A stretch of DNA of 64,000 nucleotides from Membranipora membranacea (GCA_914767715.1 OU612070.1:6465501-6529500); one strand, 5' to 3'. Shown: positions 25,961-39,665, numbered from the stretch's first letter. Translations and numbers: made by a program. The notes: a model not told the origin generated them from the sequence alone.

Positions 25961-28099
25961 ATTAAATTTGTCACTATCTAATAATTCAATAGCAATTAAA
26001 ATTGGCCAGCTCATAATTACTGTGAATATTTCCTGATAACAAAAGAAATTTATAGCTTTGAGGTTGACATCAATACAAGTATCTTGTAATAATTTTGCTT
26101 AGATTAATGTTTTATACCATGATACATATTCAAATGCAATTATGAGTTTGTAAGTGAATTGTAGGCAAGTGAACGAATTTGTAACGTAAAAAGTCAACAA
26201 ACTTGTGTGAAATTCGCCTTTTACATTTTCCAATTTGGTAGTACCTTGTGTCAAATTTGGCTTTTTCATTTTTCATTTTTAGGTTTAGACCATGACGTAT
26301 ATGCAATTTTACTCATTTGTACGTAAGTGAATGATTCATGAGTTTTTTACTTGTCAATATTCCAGATCTAGGTTTGACTCACTGTTTCTAGATGTGTTAT
26401 GCGATGCAGTGGCTCACATATAGCTGCAAACCATAAAATCTACCTGCTAAGCAGGTCACTATTCAAATCAACTTGCATGCAGTGTTTGAAGAAACTCTTT
26501 GGCAGAGGGATTAAGCTCATACTTCATCCGAACAAAACAAATCTAAGGTTTAGTAATTTTTTATGTAAAATGTCATCACAGAGTAAGGATATATAGAGGG
26601 GACACTTCAATGATCGTTATAGTGTCTGCGTTTTTTGATCCAGTGGAGGAAAATCATCAATCTGATTATTTCCCCCCACTCATCAAAAACTGCAGGCACT
26701 ATAAGGATCATGGTTTGACATAACTGTGATATGTTTGACATCTCAACTTTTGGATTTTCAGCTCAATCCTCTGCATTTTCACTCAGTCACGAGCATTTAT
26801 GTTGCTGATACCGTCATCCTGGAACATGTATGGGGTAGTGACAGAGACTTAATCAACAGAATATGTTAGGGATTTTGTGACTTTTACCTTGGTCAAGAAA
26901 GTTTCCGAGGTCTTTTAGCCGTTGGTTTTTGATATATTTCAGTTTTCATGCTTGAAACATGGCCAAACATAATTATATAAGACAAATAAACACTGGTTTG
27001 GGCCTGTGTTACGTAATCAATAATTTCAAACCGAAGAAATCTATGGCAATGGATCAAACTTGATCTAGTTAATACCTATATGATTTAGATCCTATCTGAA
27101 TTGTTGTAGAAGTATGTGGTAAATATAGGCTAGAGATTGGCTTTGGTTTCATTTTCACTTGAATTAAGGGGGGGACGTTGATTTCTTATCTTAATACTCA
27201 AAAGTAACAGCATCACAATTTGCAGCAGTATAGATGCAGTCCCTGGCCAATATTTTGAAAAATGCCAAAAGTTGAACAGTAACTTGAATGCAGCCTCAGT
27301 CAAATTTTTGACAAAATCTCCAAAATTAGATTTCAGAATTGATGATACATAAATATGAATCAACCATGCATCTACTCAATGAACTCCCTCATCGATTTAC
27401 TAGCTGACTGGCTATGCAATATAATTGTAATGCAAAAATTATTGATGAATGTTATCAGGTGTTGGGTTATCCTAATCCTATCTACTATCTACATCTCTAA
27501 GCGGGCATAATGTCCACTAAGCACCATGCCTTCATTAATTTGAAACCATCTAATCTTATAATGTGCCACAAGTCCTTGTATTGTATAAAAGAATAATGTA
27601 TAGCGGCAAAAAACATATAATATATATACATATATATTTATAATATAATTAAACCTAAAACCTAGGTATTACATCCCTACCAATTTTTCTAGCTATCATT
27701 GTAATCTGACCAAAAATTAAGACCAGTTTTGGAGGTCATAGCTTATGGTCAAATCGGGATAGTTTTTATAGAAAACATATGGGCTGATAAACTGCAAGAA
27801 GAGCATAAAGAATTCAATGGTCAGCCACGTGTTAGATACATATACCTTTGTGAGTCGTGTTGTATCAGGAAGTAAGTAAATAGTAAATAGACAGTTCTCT
27901 ATGGGTGACAAACGCAGGATAACAGAATTTTCCAATAACATCTTATCTGTGACATCTCAACCTTTAGATTTACACAGAGTATACGCTGTGTTTCATAGGG
28001 TGGCAATGGTGGATTGGAATGTGCTGTGGGATGAGAGAACACAACTCCGCGTAGTAAATAGCGGGCATCTAATTAGCGCCATCGACCCATTCTTTTCTG

Positions 28100-28255
28100 G
28101 GGATGGTGAGATTGCGCAATCGGTTAGCGCGCTTGCTATTCACTGCCAGGCGATTAGTGCCGCAGGAGTTGTGGGTTCGAGTCCCACTGGGGGAGCTTTC
28201 ATTGTTGATTGTTCCAGACCCCAGCACCCTCGGGTGTATACCTCTCCATATATTG
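28100..28255 (+). mobile_element. tRNA-derived SINE, second copy
   Basis: The same family as the element at 25,763-25,960, in opposite orientation. The A-box reads TTGCGCAATCGGTTAGCGCG and the B-box GGGTTCGAGTCCCAC is intact, with paired T-arm stem. The acceptor stem does not pair, so this is not a functional tRNA. The body again ends CAGCACCCTCGGGTGTAT. Confidence 0.87.
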
Positions 28256-29364
28256 ACTCAGTCACAAGCCTACCGTTGTTCTGGATCATGAACATAAATC
28301 GGGTTGTGACAGAAACTGAAATCAGCAGAATATGTTCGGGATTTTGAAGATTTTTTACCTTGGTAAAGAAAATTTTCAGACTTTGGTTTTTGATATATTC
28401 TCAGTTTGCATGCTTCGAAACATATAAAGACAAATAAACGCTGGTTTTCAGCCGTTGGACGCGATTGTATATTTTGTTAGGTCTCATATAGAATAATCTT
28501 CCTCTAACATGGAATAAGGTGAGGCCTAACATCCCCTTGCTCTTCGGGCTTCGGGTTTTAGGATATTGTTGGCCTAGTGCTGCGTGCAACTCACACTGTC
28601 CACTGTCATCATATCGATGGTTGCATTTGCGATAGCTTTGGTAAATCATTGTATCAATATGAAATAAAGGTAATCTAAATATCTGGTTATAGTGATTATA
28701 GTTATTAGTGGAATAATTGTATGCATTGATTAATGAGCACTGGGCCTTTGAGAAGCAGTTTGTGTCATAAATAGGATCTCTCATTGATTGCCTGACTGGT
28801 TGACTATTTGGTACAGGCACTGGTTTGGGCCTTTGTTAGATCTATAAACACATATTTATATTTTTCAACGGCCCAAAACAGTGTTTAGGATCTAACCATA
28901 AACATATATTTATATGTTTGTGGTCAGATCCTATCTGAATTATTGTCAATGTTGTAAATATAAACTAGAAATTTAGTTTAATCTTAATGTTAGCTATGGT
29001 TGGAGCTCGTAAGAAGTGAAGAGAGAGGGTGAGTAAACGTAAGCTAGCTATTCCATTATTTCAAGCATGTGCGAACCGGGTAATAACTTTGATGAAAGTG
29101 ACAAATAGAAAGTCTCCGACTGGTGATTGGTCTGACATCATCCGACAGTAGCAGTAGACTTTCGTCTATGGACAATACCTCTTCAGAGTTTACTGAGCTG
29201 TGCTGTGATACCATAGTAAGTGATTAACTCTACCTTTATCTTTATAGTAAACATATCGATGAGGAGATTATTGCGTAATATTTATCAGGATGTCCACTGG
29301 GATGAGATAACACTCACTGAATTCTCCTCGTAGAGAGCTGAGGTACGCCGGAGCTCACCTCAAC

Positions 29365-32300
29365 ATGATTAAATCTCAGCAATGTTCATATTTAAAGATG
29401 AATGGACGATTTATACAAAAGATTTCTCTCATACTTTTACTAGCATTGCTTCTATTTCTGGTATCATCTCCACACCTGGATAAATTCAGCAAAGACGATG
29501 ATATGGAACATCAGATCCGGGTCAAGTTGTCTACGTCAGAGAGTAATAACGTTAGCAACACATCCTCCTTGAAAAATAGCAGCAATAGAAAGAAGAAAAT
29601 TCTTGCGTGGACAAAGATTTTTGGAAAAGACTTTCATATATACAACAAGTGGAAGACACCTACCAGCGAATTGGCTTTCAGCCAGTGCCCTGTTTACAAA
29701 AGTTGTGAGTGGACCACTGAGCGCTCAGCAGTAGATCAAGTAGATGCAGTAGTCTTTCACATCTTCCCAAAAGATTTCTCTCTCAAAGATCTGCCAACTC
29801 ACAGAGAGCCACATCAGAACTGGGTATTTCTAAACCTCGAGCCTCCACAACGATTTCAAGGTTGGTAACAGTTTCACTTTGAAAAAAAAGATAACATGTG
29901 GATATTCACTATGTCATGTTTGATAGCTAGGATATGAGTCTCGGCAGCTACTGGCCATCTACTCTGTTGGAAGAAGCATTGATCTTTTTGGGGAACAGAA
30001 GCTATTGTAGCCGTATGCTCTTTTTGACATCACCGCACTCACTCAGAATCGAACATGGTATCTCACACATGATCCACCTTGGCCTTACCTAATTCTTAAT
30101 TAGAAGCTAGTGTTGAGCTTAAGGCAATAAGACAATAAGGCTAAGGGCAGTGAAAATGTTAGCAAGGACTGAAATTAGTAGTCAAATGATGTAGGCTGGG
30201 CATTGTGAATACCCTGACTTAGGCAGACTGTAAAATAACAAATCTGTTACTATGTATACTAGTCGGACGGGCACTCCTGTAGAAATCTTCCGACTAACAG
30301 GGCTCTTTTTCACTAACTGTTATTGTAAGTCAGGTATATGGGAACCAATTTTCCCTGTTTCTGTGTCCAAACTTTTCTGACAGGCCGATTCCTTCCGAAC
30401 TTCAGATTTTTCGATTTTCTAAATGGTTACCTCGTATAAAATCTTCCTCCGCCCACTAATATCTCTTGTCACTTATTCTATGGAACATAGTGGATGACAA
30501 TTTTTGTAAATTTGGTAATGTCCAGTTCTGAATATTCAATGACTATGTCCCAGGTTGTTAGGTTGATAATATTTTTATCTGATAGGACACACATAATCAC
30601 ACATTCTGTTTCAAAAACATTTTACTGATCAAGGGAAATAATATCATAATATGATGTCAGAATACACTTTCTGCTGTTTTGCCGTCACAAACAGGACCAT
30701 TGAATGGCCATCGTCAATGATTTCGTCACGGAGCATGGATTTCTTTGTGAATCAGGTTACCTATTTTAACTTCTCCTTTCCTTTTTTTGATTGGCTGGTA
30801 GTTTTAAAAGTTTTAAACGCTATAAAGTCTCAATTTACCATCCATTTGTAGAAAAAATGTAACTTTTCATTTTTGATAACAAATATTATGGTACCTCTAA
30901 CCTTTGTGCTGCATTTTTCAGATGGAATGATGGCTAATTTAGATGGTATGTTTAATGTGACAGCCACATATGAAGATGACGCTGACCTTTCCCTGCCTTA
31001 TGGATACTATTACAAGCGGGACAAACCTCTTGTCAACTTCATTCCTTCTAACCCAAACAGGTAGAGTCTTAATTTCACTGATCTCCATTTCATCATTCCA
31101 CTCAGTTCATTAAAAGTATTGGCTGATTTTGGTGATTATCTCCTCCTGACCAAACTTTGAACTTCACTCTAGGGAAGTGTATTTAACATGGGTGAACTAA
31201 ACCCACATATAATTATGTATTATACCAATATAAACCCAATGAGCCACAATAATATTTAAAAAAATATTATTTCTCAAAGAAATCTACAAAAAACAGCCGT
31301 TACTATCAAAGTAATGTATCGCACACCTACTTCCAATAGTCCGATTACTTCCAAATTTCTTTTGGTTATTCAGAATAGGGCTGTCCAGATATGCCGATTT
31401 TTGCATCATTGTAAGTTGCATGCAAGCAAAATGTAACATGTATATCTGTTTTTTGAAAGTATGCCTGATGTGTGCTTACGATTGCGCAATACACCAGAGA
31501 CCTTAGCCTTTGATATACTCTCTTTGTCTAAACAAAGCCTCTTCTATAACAAGCTTTCAATTCAATCGATGTATGAGGCACAATAATCCTATGTTCCAAA
31601 TGCAACAAGTACAATTATAATCTGCTACTGGTAGCCTAATACTGTGATTACCAAAGATCATAAATTGTTAATACTACATTTTACAAAATATTCTGATCAT
31701 GAATTAAATGATTCGAATTCAGTAATTTAGCAGGAAATCTCATCATTCAACTTCAAATGTGGAAATAAGTCTTAGGCACAAATGGTCTTGATTGGTTTCC
31801 CATCTTATTTCAATGATTAATATCTCAACAAAATTTTTATTCATGTGTAGTTTAGTTGTAATTTCATGTATATATAGGTTTTTTCACCTTTGTCAAACAT
31901 TTGATCGTCTAGAAAGTGCTTGAGTTTTATATTATTCAATCGACTTGCTCCACGACCAGTAGAGCCTCCTGAGTCAAGCTACTAGAAGTGCATGGCAAGC
32001 TAGTGCAACCATAGTCTAAGTGCTCAGACTCCAAGGCGCAGGGAGTTGCTTGCGCAAACTATTATAGTTTGCGCAAGCAACTCCCTGTGCCTTGGAGTAT
32101 GAGCACTTAGACTAGTGCAACCATGATGCGAATGGCTATTATTATTATTATTATAATCTCACATGACACATGCCTCAAAAATATACTGACTCTGTGGGTT
32201 CGGAAAGATCTTCTTTGTAATTTTGTGATGGCTTATTTAGTCGACACAAACGGGTATGAATCTTTCAATTTAGAAATTGTGGTTAAAATAGATTATATTT

Positions 32301-35300
32301 TATTAGCTTCGATTGTTTGATGCAGAAAGCGTGCTATCAAGAATGAGATGGATTTAAGAGTTGGTGACATACGTTAGAGTGTCAGTCGCACAGCGCGCAT
32401 GCGTTGGAGGTCATGGGTTTTGTTAGCCCCGAGGGCTTGTCAATTGGGATGCATGGGTTTCTCTTTGATTACAGATTATAGCAAGAAGCTGATCTATGAA
32501 TACTGATTTGCAATCTAACTATTATGATAAATGGAAGGTTACCAAAATATGTGCATATCTTGGCACTGAGCATAGGGATTCATAAGTTAAAGTTAAAGTT
32601 AAAGTGTTTAACACAGAGTAATTCATTATGCTAGCAATATCAATTGTAAGCAGAGGCTGTACACACAGCATTCTTCTAATAGAGTGTTATCATGTGTTGC
32701 TATTCACAATAAAATATCTAATTGTGTGGCTAATTAAAATTGTTTTTAAAAACAGGAGCACACGCTATTGTTTGGTGACAAGATTGAGTCAACATAATCT
32801 CATAATTGTGTTGGATTGTGATGGTTTGTGTTGTCGCAATGTCTCTCTGTTTAGTCATACAATCAAAAGATTTACTATGTAGTGCTCTCATATTTACAGG
32901 TAGGCATACTAGTAGTGATTGCTTATTTATTTACTTAAAGAGGCTTACAAAAGGATGGCTAATGATTTAGGTTAGCACGATACAATTTTGAATATTATCA
33001 TGGGCTAAGGCCCCTGTAACTCCTTGCTCTCTGTATGGCATCACAGCCATTAACACAGTGAGCAATATCCTCATGACAGTAGATACAATAGTAAAAACCT
33101 TTCATACTGTGATTTATCTGGATACCCAACTAACTATATTGACTTCAAGCTGTTGATGGCATATGGCCGAGGAGCTATTGGTGACTGCATTTGGAAAACT
33201 TCTAACTCAAATTAAGCTGCAAAACAAAATCCCTCCCCTGCCTTCTCTGGTCTTCACCTGATTGATTTATTACATATCACAGACAATATTACCAGCGCTC
33301 TCAACCACTCAGATTTAGCCCGAGTTACTCAGATTTTTGCGTTCAACTCAGGCTTCTCAGGGGATTTTAAAATGTGAGCTAAAACTCAGATTTTGCTCGT
33401 TGGCAGAGATGAATAATATACAAACAATGCTAAATGTTGCCTTACAATAATTTATGTCATATTATTAATGAATGATCAGGTATAAGATTCTAGTTGTGAT
33501 AAGCTATGCTCTCACTGCGCTGCCTATTCAAGTCATTTATGTGAGATTCCAATTTGTATTTGAGAACGCTTTTAAAATTTAGCTTGTAATGAACTTGACA
33601 TGATTGAATGAACCTAATCTTTAATTTGAATATCAACACATTACACTCAACTTGCCTTTCTGTCAAAGCATCTCGGTTCAGACTGAGATGACATCAAACT
33701 TTTGCATGTGAATAATGTGTGGTATTTGTTGTGGGTATTTGATTTCATTTGTGATAAGCTATGCTCTTATTGCTCTCCCAGTGATTTGCAAATAGATTAT
33801 TATGGCTAAATAGAAATTTGAATTTTAGGAATGTTAAAAAAGTCATTTTGCAGGTGAACCGGATAAATCCAGGCAATGATTTCAATAGCATCATATTACA
33901 TCAATTATATGCCTTTCTACCCTGGCGGCTCGATTCGTCAGCCTTTAAAACAATATTTTTACAAACATATTTTTACATCATGGGGATTCATTTTCACCTG
34001 TGGCGATGGCCTTGGTTAGTCCATATGAATTGGTTCATCTGGATCAAATCTAAAATTATTCACGATTTTATGTTTACAAGCAATGCTCTAGGTTTTTATT
34101 GATTTACTAGCTATCACAAACATGAAATGTTGCGAGAAAAGGATGCATATACTTTGTCATTAAAGGAGCTTGCTACTAATGTATGGAACTTGCATTTGAG
34201 GGCATCGCTCTAGGAAATTTTGTATGATGTGATGCTCATCAGCAAAACAGCACAATAATATCGAGGTCGCCTACGCCAAGCCTCAAATTCTTGGCAGCAT
34301 CAAAAACTTTTCTTAGTAATTTCTTGTCTATGGTACATATGCTCGTGTGCAAAACAGGCAGACAATACATCAAGAGGGAAACTACAAAACTTTTGAACAT
34401 CATGGAAGCTAATGGCTTTGTACTTAGATGCAACATTTTTTTAACAACATACATTCTTTGACTTGCTTTGCCAGCTATTCTTTGCACATAATCTTCAAAT
34501 CCCAGGTATTTCACCCGACAATATTTCGGTACCATCTCAGACATACCCTCAGCTGTTTATGCTCAGGGCGTTTTACACCTTTAAAGTACCACTATGGGAC
34601 ATGCTAATATCAAAACTCAGGTTTCGAATCCTCCCAGGTTGAGAGCCCTGATATTACATAATCAAATAGTAACTAGAAACCAGAAGTATTTTATATCTGA
34701 TATCATATGCCTTCATAATAACAATACTACTACTATTAAGGCTTCTTTGAGGGAAGGATTTGCGATTTTAACGTGACATTTATTTTCGCACAAATCAGAA
34801 GCACTGCCCAATCTATTCTTAAAAATTTTACTTGAAAGACAGTAATTTATGTTTGAAACAACCCTAATAATCTTCAATAATTTTTAATTGACATTGTTTC
34901 CTCAATCAATCCTTGTTTAAAATGTGATAGTGTCAGGCCTTCTTGTGTATTTCTTAGGATTGAAATATTTCACAATTGTTTGATGGGTATCCCTGGCTTA
35001 AATTTAATTCATATCACTGGGCAAGGTCGGTTGACACAAGTACCAGTAGATGAATTATGCGTCCTCATTTAATCCCCCCACTCAAAAACTTTGACCCCAT
35101 CCTGCAAAAATTAGAACCAGTAGTATTGAATTTGGATTGGATTGAAAATAGTAAATCAAATATCTATCGCTACCTATTCTCTTGCTATCTTGCAAGTATA
35201 AGGGTTTACGGAGAGTTATTTAACCAGATTGACACAATCTGCTTGGTGCTTGGAGTTTGGAGACATTCAATTTTGATCCTAGATTCTTCCTCTGTAAAGA

Positions 35301-37613
35301 ATTCTCTCATTTAAGTTTGTATGTTTACCTGGATACAAGGACGGGATATGATAAATTAGGCAAAGTGGGATAACTTCTAATTCATATTAAGTACGACATT
35401 GTATGAAAATGAGAAGATAACTCTACAGCAACTTGAAGCCAAAATACTTTTAATGAACTGAGCAGCGGTAATTTATATTGTTTGCCTATATATTGAGGAA
35501 TTGACATGTTACTAGTTGTCATGGCAATGCAATGCTTTTGAGCTTTCCATTCTATTCCTGCTTTTTCACACGGCCTTGTGATACATTGTTCAATGAATAT
35601 AAAGAGAAGTTAAAGAGAAGCTTCTAATAAAAAAATGTTGAAGGACTTGCTGCTGTGTTACAATGCGACCGTTCTTTTTGTGGCAGAACGAAATCGGTCG
35701 TGTGGATGGTGAGCAGATGCAACACTTTATCGAGGCGAGAAGTCTATGCTGAGGATTTAAAACATTACATAGACATTGATATATTTGGGGCATGCGGCAA
35801 GCCAGCTCCAAGTAAGGGATCCCCACCGATTAACCTTGATTTCAGGACAGAACTAGGTGAGTCTGCATATTTATCTTGTTATCGTCAATTTACTGCCCTA
35901 GTAGGTTCAAAGTTGTGTACTTTCCTTCTTAGAGGAAAATGATCTGTCCAATATCTCATTTTGATTGAGATAATTAATGGTCCTCTTGTACCAGTGATTG
36001 AAGTAAGCTGGAAATATTAGTGAGTCTGCTCAATCATTCATAACTTTCAAGTATGTATACAATGATAACGGATATCATGTGTCTTGCAGATGAACATTAT
36101 TTCAGAGGGAGGTATATCATGGAGGGACCTAGTACAATTCTTTTGGTAGGGAAAGGTTTTGACACGGGCACAGTTGCAAATCAAATTGAATGTTCATGTT
36201 TGTATAAAACTTTATTTTCAGCTAAAGAGTATTATTTCTACCTGGCTTTTGAGAATACAGATTGTCAGGATTATATCACAGAGAAATTTTGGAGTGCCTT
36301 GCTGGCAGGTAGACCTATATGCATCGCTCATTTGTCTCTATGAATACAACGCTAGATTAACACTCGATTATTATCAGTGTTCATGAGAATTTCAGAGTTT
36401 TTTTAGAAAACAAACTTTGAGAGTTTATCCTTTGGTATCGAGAGATAAATTCAAACTTTGTTGAGGTATATTAGAGCCAGTAATGAGGATTGTGATCTGT
36501 GGTCTCTGCATTTTAGCATAAAACAGGTAGCCGTCATATTTTCTGGTAGAACATATGACAGGGGTTGCATATTGATTTACTGTTTTATATTAAATTTGTA
36601 TTTTGTCCCGCAAATAAGGATAGCAAGGGAAATGATGAAAGTCATTTGAGTGCCGCATTAACTCCTTATTTGAGCTGATATTCATCGCCCTCCGTCCACC
36701 ATTAATCATGTATATGTGTGTAATGTCTGCAGGTCTGGTACCGGTAGTACGAGGTAAACTACCGTCTTACGAGAGACACGCACCTCCTGGAAGTTATATC
36801 AATGCAGACGCATTCTTCTCTTACAAAGATCTGGCTGATTATCTCAAATACTTGATAAAAACTCCAGCTGCCTACAACAAATATTTTGAATGGAGAAGGT
36901 GAGTTAATTACTAGTCATTTTTCACATTATTTTTCTTTTACCTGCAACAACTAGAGATAACCTTTGCGATCTGTTTAATGCATAGAAAAATGAAAGACTG
37001 GTAATTGCACATCATTAAATTTTTTCCAATTAAAATCCTTCAAATTCAACATAACCTGAAAAGGTCAGACAATGTTATCGTCAGACCTTTTGAAATATTT
37101 GGTTTAGAAGTTTGATAGAATTATGGGTGCAGTTGATGCATCATTTTTATTGGGAATTGACCACATTTTTCTCATTCAGAACTATTTTCAAAATTAATTC
37201 AAGGGTCAGTTCCACATCTTTGGCGCCTGCTTACTCAATTTAAAGGTTGTTGCATACCAAGTCCTCTTTCTCACAGAAATATAAATAATTAATTTCATAG
37301 GTCCAAACAAAGCTACTTGCTCCAACCTTACTGGGATTGTGCTTTCTTTATATTCCTTATATTCCTTATATTTATATTTTGCAGAGACTATGTGGCAGCA
37401 ACAGTGGCCACGTTTATAAACTTGGATGTCCATTGTAAACTCTGTGCATATCTGCATGAACACCCGGAGCGTAAAAGTATTTATAAAATGTCAGAACGAT
37501 ACTCTAAAAGAGGCAGATGTTTTGATTATCATATGAACCTACCACACATCGCTCATGAGGTAGAAAAAGCCTACAATGATGAGTTTAAAGGTTTCCTACC
37601 ATTGAACACATGA
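29365..37613 (+). CDS. Alpha-1,3-fucosyltransferase (GT10), right copy
   Basis: Six exons mirror the left copy exactly in number and phase: 29365-29860, 30922-31060, 35687-35856, 36222-36308, 36733-36898 and 37385-37613, giving 428 residues. All internal exons equal the left gene in length (139, 170, 87, 166, 229 nt). Exon 1 is 6 nt shorter, in a Ser/Asn-rich stem region. Protein differences are few and mostly in the stem (e.g. YAEDLKHY for YAENLKPY). The TM anchor, the [14 protein letters not shown] block and GSYI motif are all kept, so both copies look active. Intron 2 holds a 4.36-kb transposon and intron 1 a ~0.9-kb insertion. It is transcribed away from the left copy. Confidence 0.93.
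32013..32113. mobile_element. 101-bp foldback MITE with 11-bp target duplication
   Basis: The element is almost a perfect palindrome, from AGTCTAAGTGCTCAGACTCC to its complement, with arms of about 49 bp and no real loop. AGTGCAACCAT occurs directly on both sides (32002-32012 and 32114-32124). Confidence 0.88.
34239..34544 (-). pseudogene. LINE ORF2 C-terminal fragment
   Basis: A 101-codon frame begins with YLGF-type sequence and continues ...KASQRMYVVKKMLHL...FKSFVVSLLMYCLPVLH, the usual thumb-region pattern of non-LTR reverse transcriptases (K-A-x-x-R...L, then S-x-x-Y-x-x-P). It lies nested inside the 4.36-kb TIR element. Confidence 0.7.
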
Positions 37614-38239
37614 CAGCAGAAGCAGAAACTCTCAGGCTTCAACAACAACAACAACAACACTCAACTTATGATGCTAACAAGATCTTTGCCATGTATAGAT
37701 TTGTTGTTACTGTTATTAAGACTCATTACGAGTAGATAAAACAAAAGTTGTTATGGCGTTCAGGGTCATATTATTATGTATTACATATTCATATGCATTA
37801 CAGAAACTTGAAATTTCTTGAACATACCTCCTAATAAGTTATTTTTTCCGCTTAGTATATGTTTTAGCCACACTACATGTCCATACAACCATGACGTATT
37901 ACTGATATAAAACAATATATACTTTATATATTTATACTAATTCAATCATAGCTGTACAAAATCCTCTATACATGTATCTTAACAAGATAAAGGCTATCAT
38001 CATCCCCTGGTCTGGTGCCAACAGGAGCCATTAAGCTGGTTTCCATCTTACCCACAGAAATCGGACTAAATAGAAACCTAAATTGCTTTATTTACCTGCA
38101 TTTACCTGCATTTACCTGCATTCACCTGCAAGTTGGCAGGTTTCCAGCCCCAGCATTCTCAGCTGTGATATCGGAAGCCATTGTTCCAAAATCAGTTATT
38201 CAGTCCAAGGTCGAATATCAAATTTGGATATGAACAGCT

Positions 38240-38715
38240 TTAACCCTAAATGTTGGCTGGCTGGCATCACATTCCATTCTCGAGCATCTGCAGTGGTCGG
38301 TGTTTAGCTGAGGTATGAAGTACTGATGTGGGTGCCGTCTAGCCGAGGAGTGTTTGGCTCTGGTGATGTATTTTGAGAGTACAGTCGGGTTATCATGGTG
38401 ATACCCGCTGAAGACTTTGAGTCAGCGATCCCGCCTGTGGTCAGAGAGCAGAGGCAGGGTGATCTGTAGCAGGAGACCAGTTGTACTGGTCTTATGGTCA
38501 GTAGGCCTAATGTAGCAGATCATGAGAGCAGCTCTTCGCTTTACTGCCTCTAAACAAGTGGCAAGGCTGTCAGTGATGGAATCCCAAGCAGCAGAGGCAT
38601 ACTCTAGAACAGGCCTCACTTGCTGCGTGAGGGCAACCTGTTTGACCTCCTGTGATGTTGTCAGCACGTCACGGCGTATGAAGCCAATGATGGAGTTGTT
38701 GTTATTCAACAACCT
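38240..38715 (-). pseudogene. LINE 3' fragment between FUT and PSTK pseudogene
   Basis: The minus-strand frame reads NNSIIGFIRRDV...QQVRPVLEYASAAWDS...EAVKRRAALMI, the signature C-terminal block of non-LTR reverse transcriptases (V-R-P-x-L-E-Y-A, then R-R-A-A). The mirror site in the left arm is uninterrupted, so it entered after the duplication. Confidence 0.87.
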
Positions 38716-39665
38716 GTCATTCATGTTTCCTAACCAATGTTACAATGTTTTTTCTTATTTTTATTTCATAAGCTGTTTTGTCAATATTGTTGCAGAATAT
38801 ATAATTTTGTTGCAACAACTGCATCTAGCTCTCCCTGCTCACACTGAGAGTTGCCTTCTCCAATTAGAACACTGGGAATTTTCAAAGCCTAATTTCTATA
38901 GTCATAGATCACAGTTAGTTGGAAGCGGTCAAATGTGATATGATCGTTAGTTTACACTCGCACAGTGAGCCAACTACAACCATTTATCTGATTGGTGGGT
39001 TGAAAACAATCAATGTGTAAGTATTTGTATTTAGTTGAAGTCCTCTGCACATTTTGGGCAAAACCTACAGATTGTTACTTCAGATAATGATGCCTACTAT
39101 TCCTAGACCTTTTTTCTCTTGATGATGATTATTTATTGTAATAAATGAATTATGATTAAATAAATTAATCAGGGAACAAATTATGTCTAACTACTCTGTC
39201 TGTCTGCTATAGAAGAAGCTATAAAGAGGGAGGAAGGGGGTTCATTGGTAATAGATACAACAATTAGTTAAATACATCAGTTAAATACTAGCAAACAAAA
39301 GAAAAGCTCAGAATACTACTTTACTAATACTACTCCTTGATACTACTCTACAGTTCTAAATGCGTGTACCCGTGAGTACAAACAAGGTAAGGGTGAAGCT
39401 GAAAAGGTGGCCTCCCTCAGGTTGCAAGAACTATATGTCATTTGTTATTCTAACCAAGTGAAGTTTGTATGTGAAAGAGAGCCAGTTAATGATCAGAACA
39501 ACATTAGTCAATACTGCTGAGCTTTACCTCTTCTTATCTATTAGCTAAAATCTAGAATCAATATCAAAAGTTTTTTCAGATTATTTTCAGCTGAGAAATA
39601 TTCGATCAGAGCAAGGAGTTTAGATCAGAGAGTACGTGTATCTTCATACAGCAACCCTCACCACC

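Larger units (their letters stand above)
25391..28900. other. Spacer between the two palindrome arms
   Basis: This lies between two divergent fucosyltransferases and should hold or adjoin both promoters. It contains two tRNA-derived SINEs in opposite orientation and a direct repeat (about 26,840-27,160 versus 28,270-28,990, the second copy interrupted by ~330 bp of unassigned DNA). No convincing coding exon was found. Confidence 0.7.
31101..35462. mobile_element. 4.36-kb TIR element in FUT intron 2
   Basis: Comparison with the mirror intron defines the insertion. Its ends are inverted repeats: CTCAGTTCATTAAAAGTATT at 31101 and its complement ending at 35462, with a 2-bp indel further in. The empty site in the left arm (TTCCAGCG) fits a 2-bp CA target duplication. 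The inside has no transposase I can recognise. It does contain a nested 101-bp MITE and a LINE fragment. Confidence 0.85.

Noticed and set aside
28110-28200. tRNA gene
   Set aside because: Box A, box B and the T-arm are good, but the acceptor stem does not pair and the region between the boxes is too long. The same sequence recurs with a SINE body and target duplication.
33818-34102. 94-codon ORF inside the 4.36-kb element
   Set aside because: It shows no transposase motif, and composition is that of AT-rich noncoding DNA.
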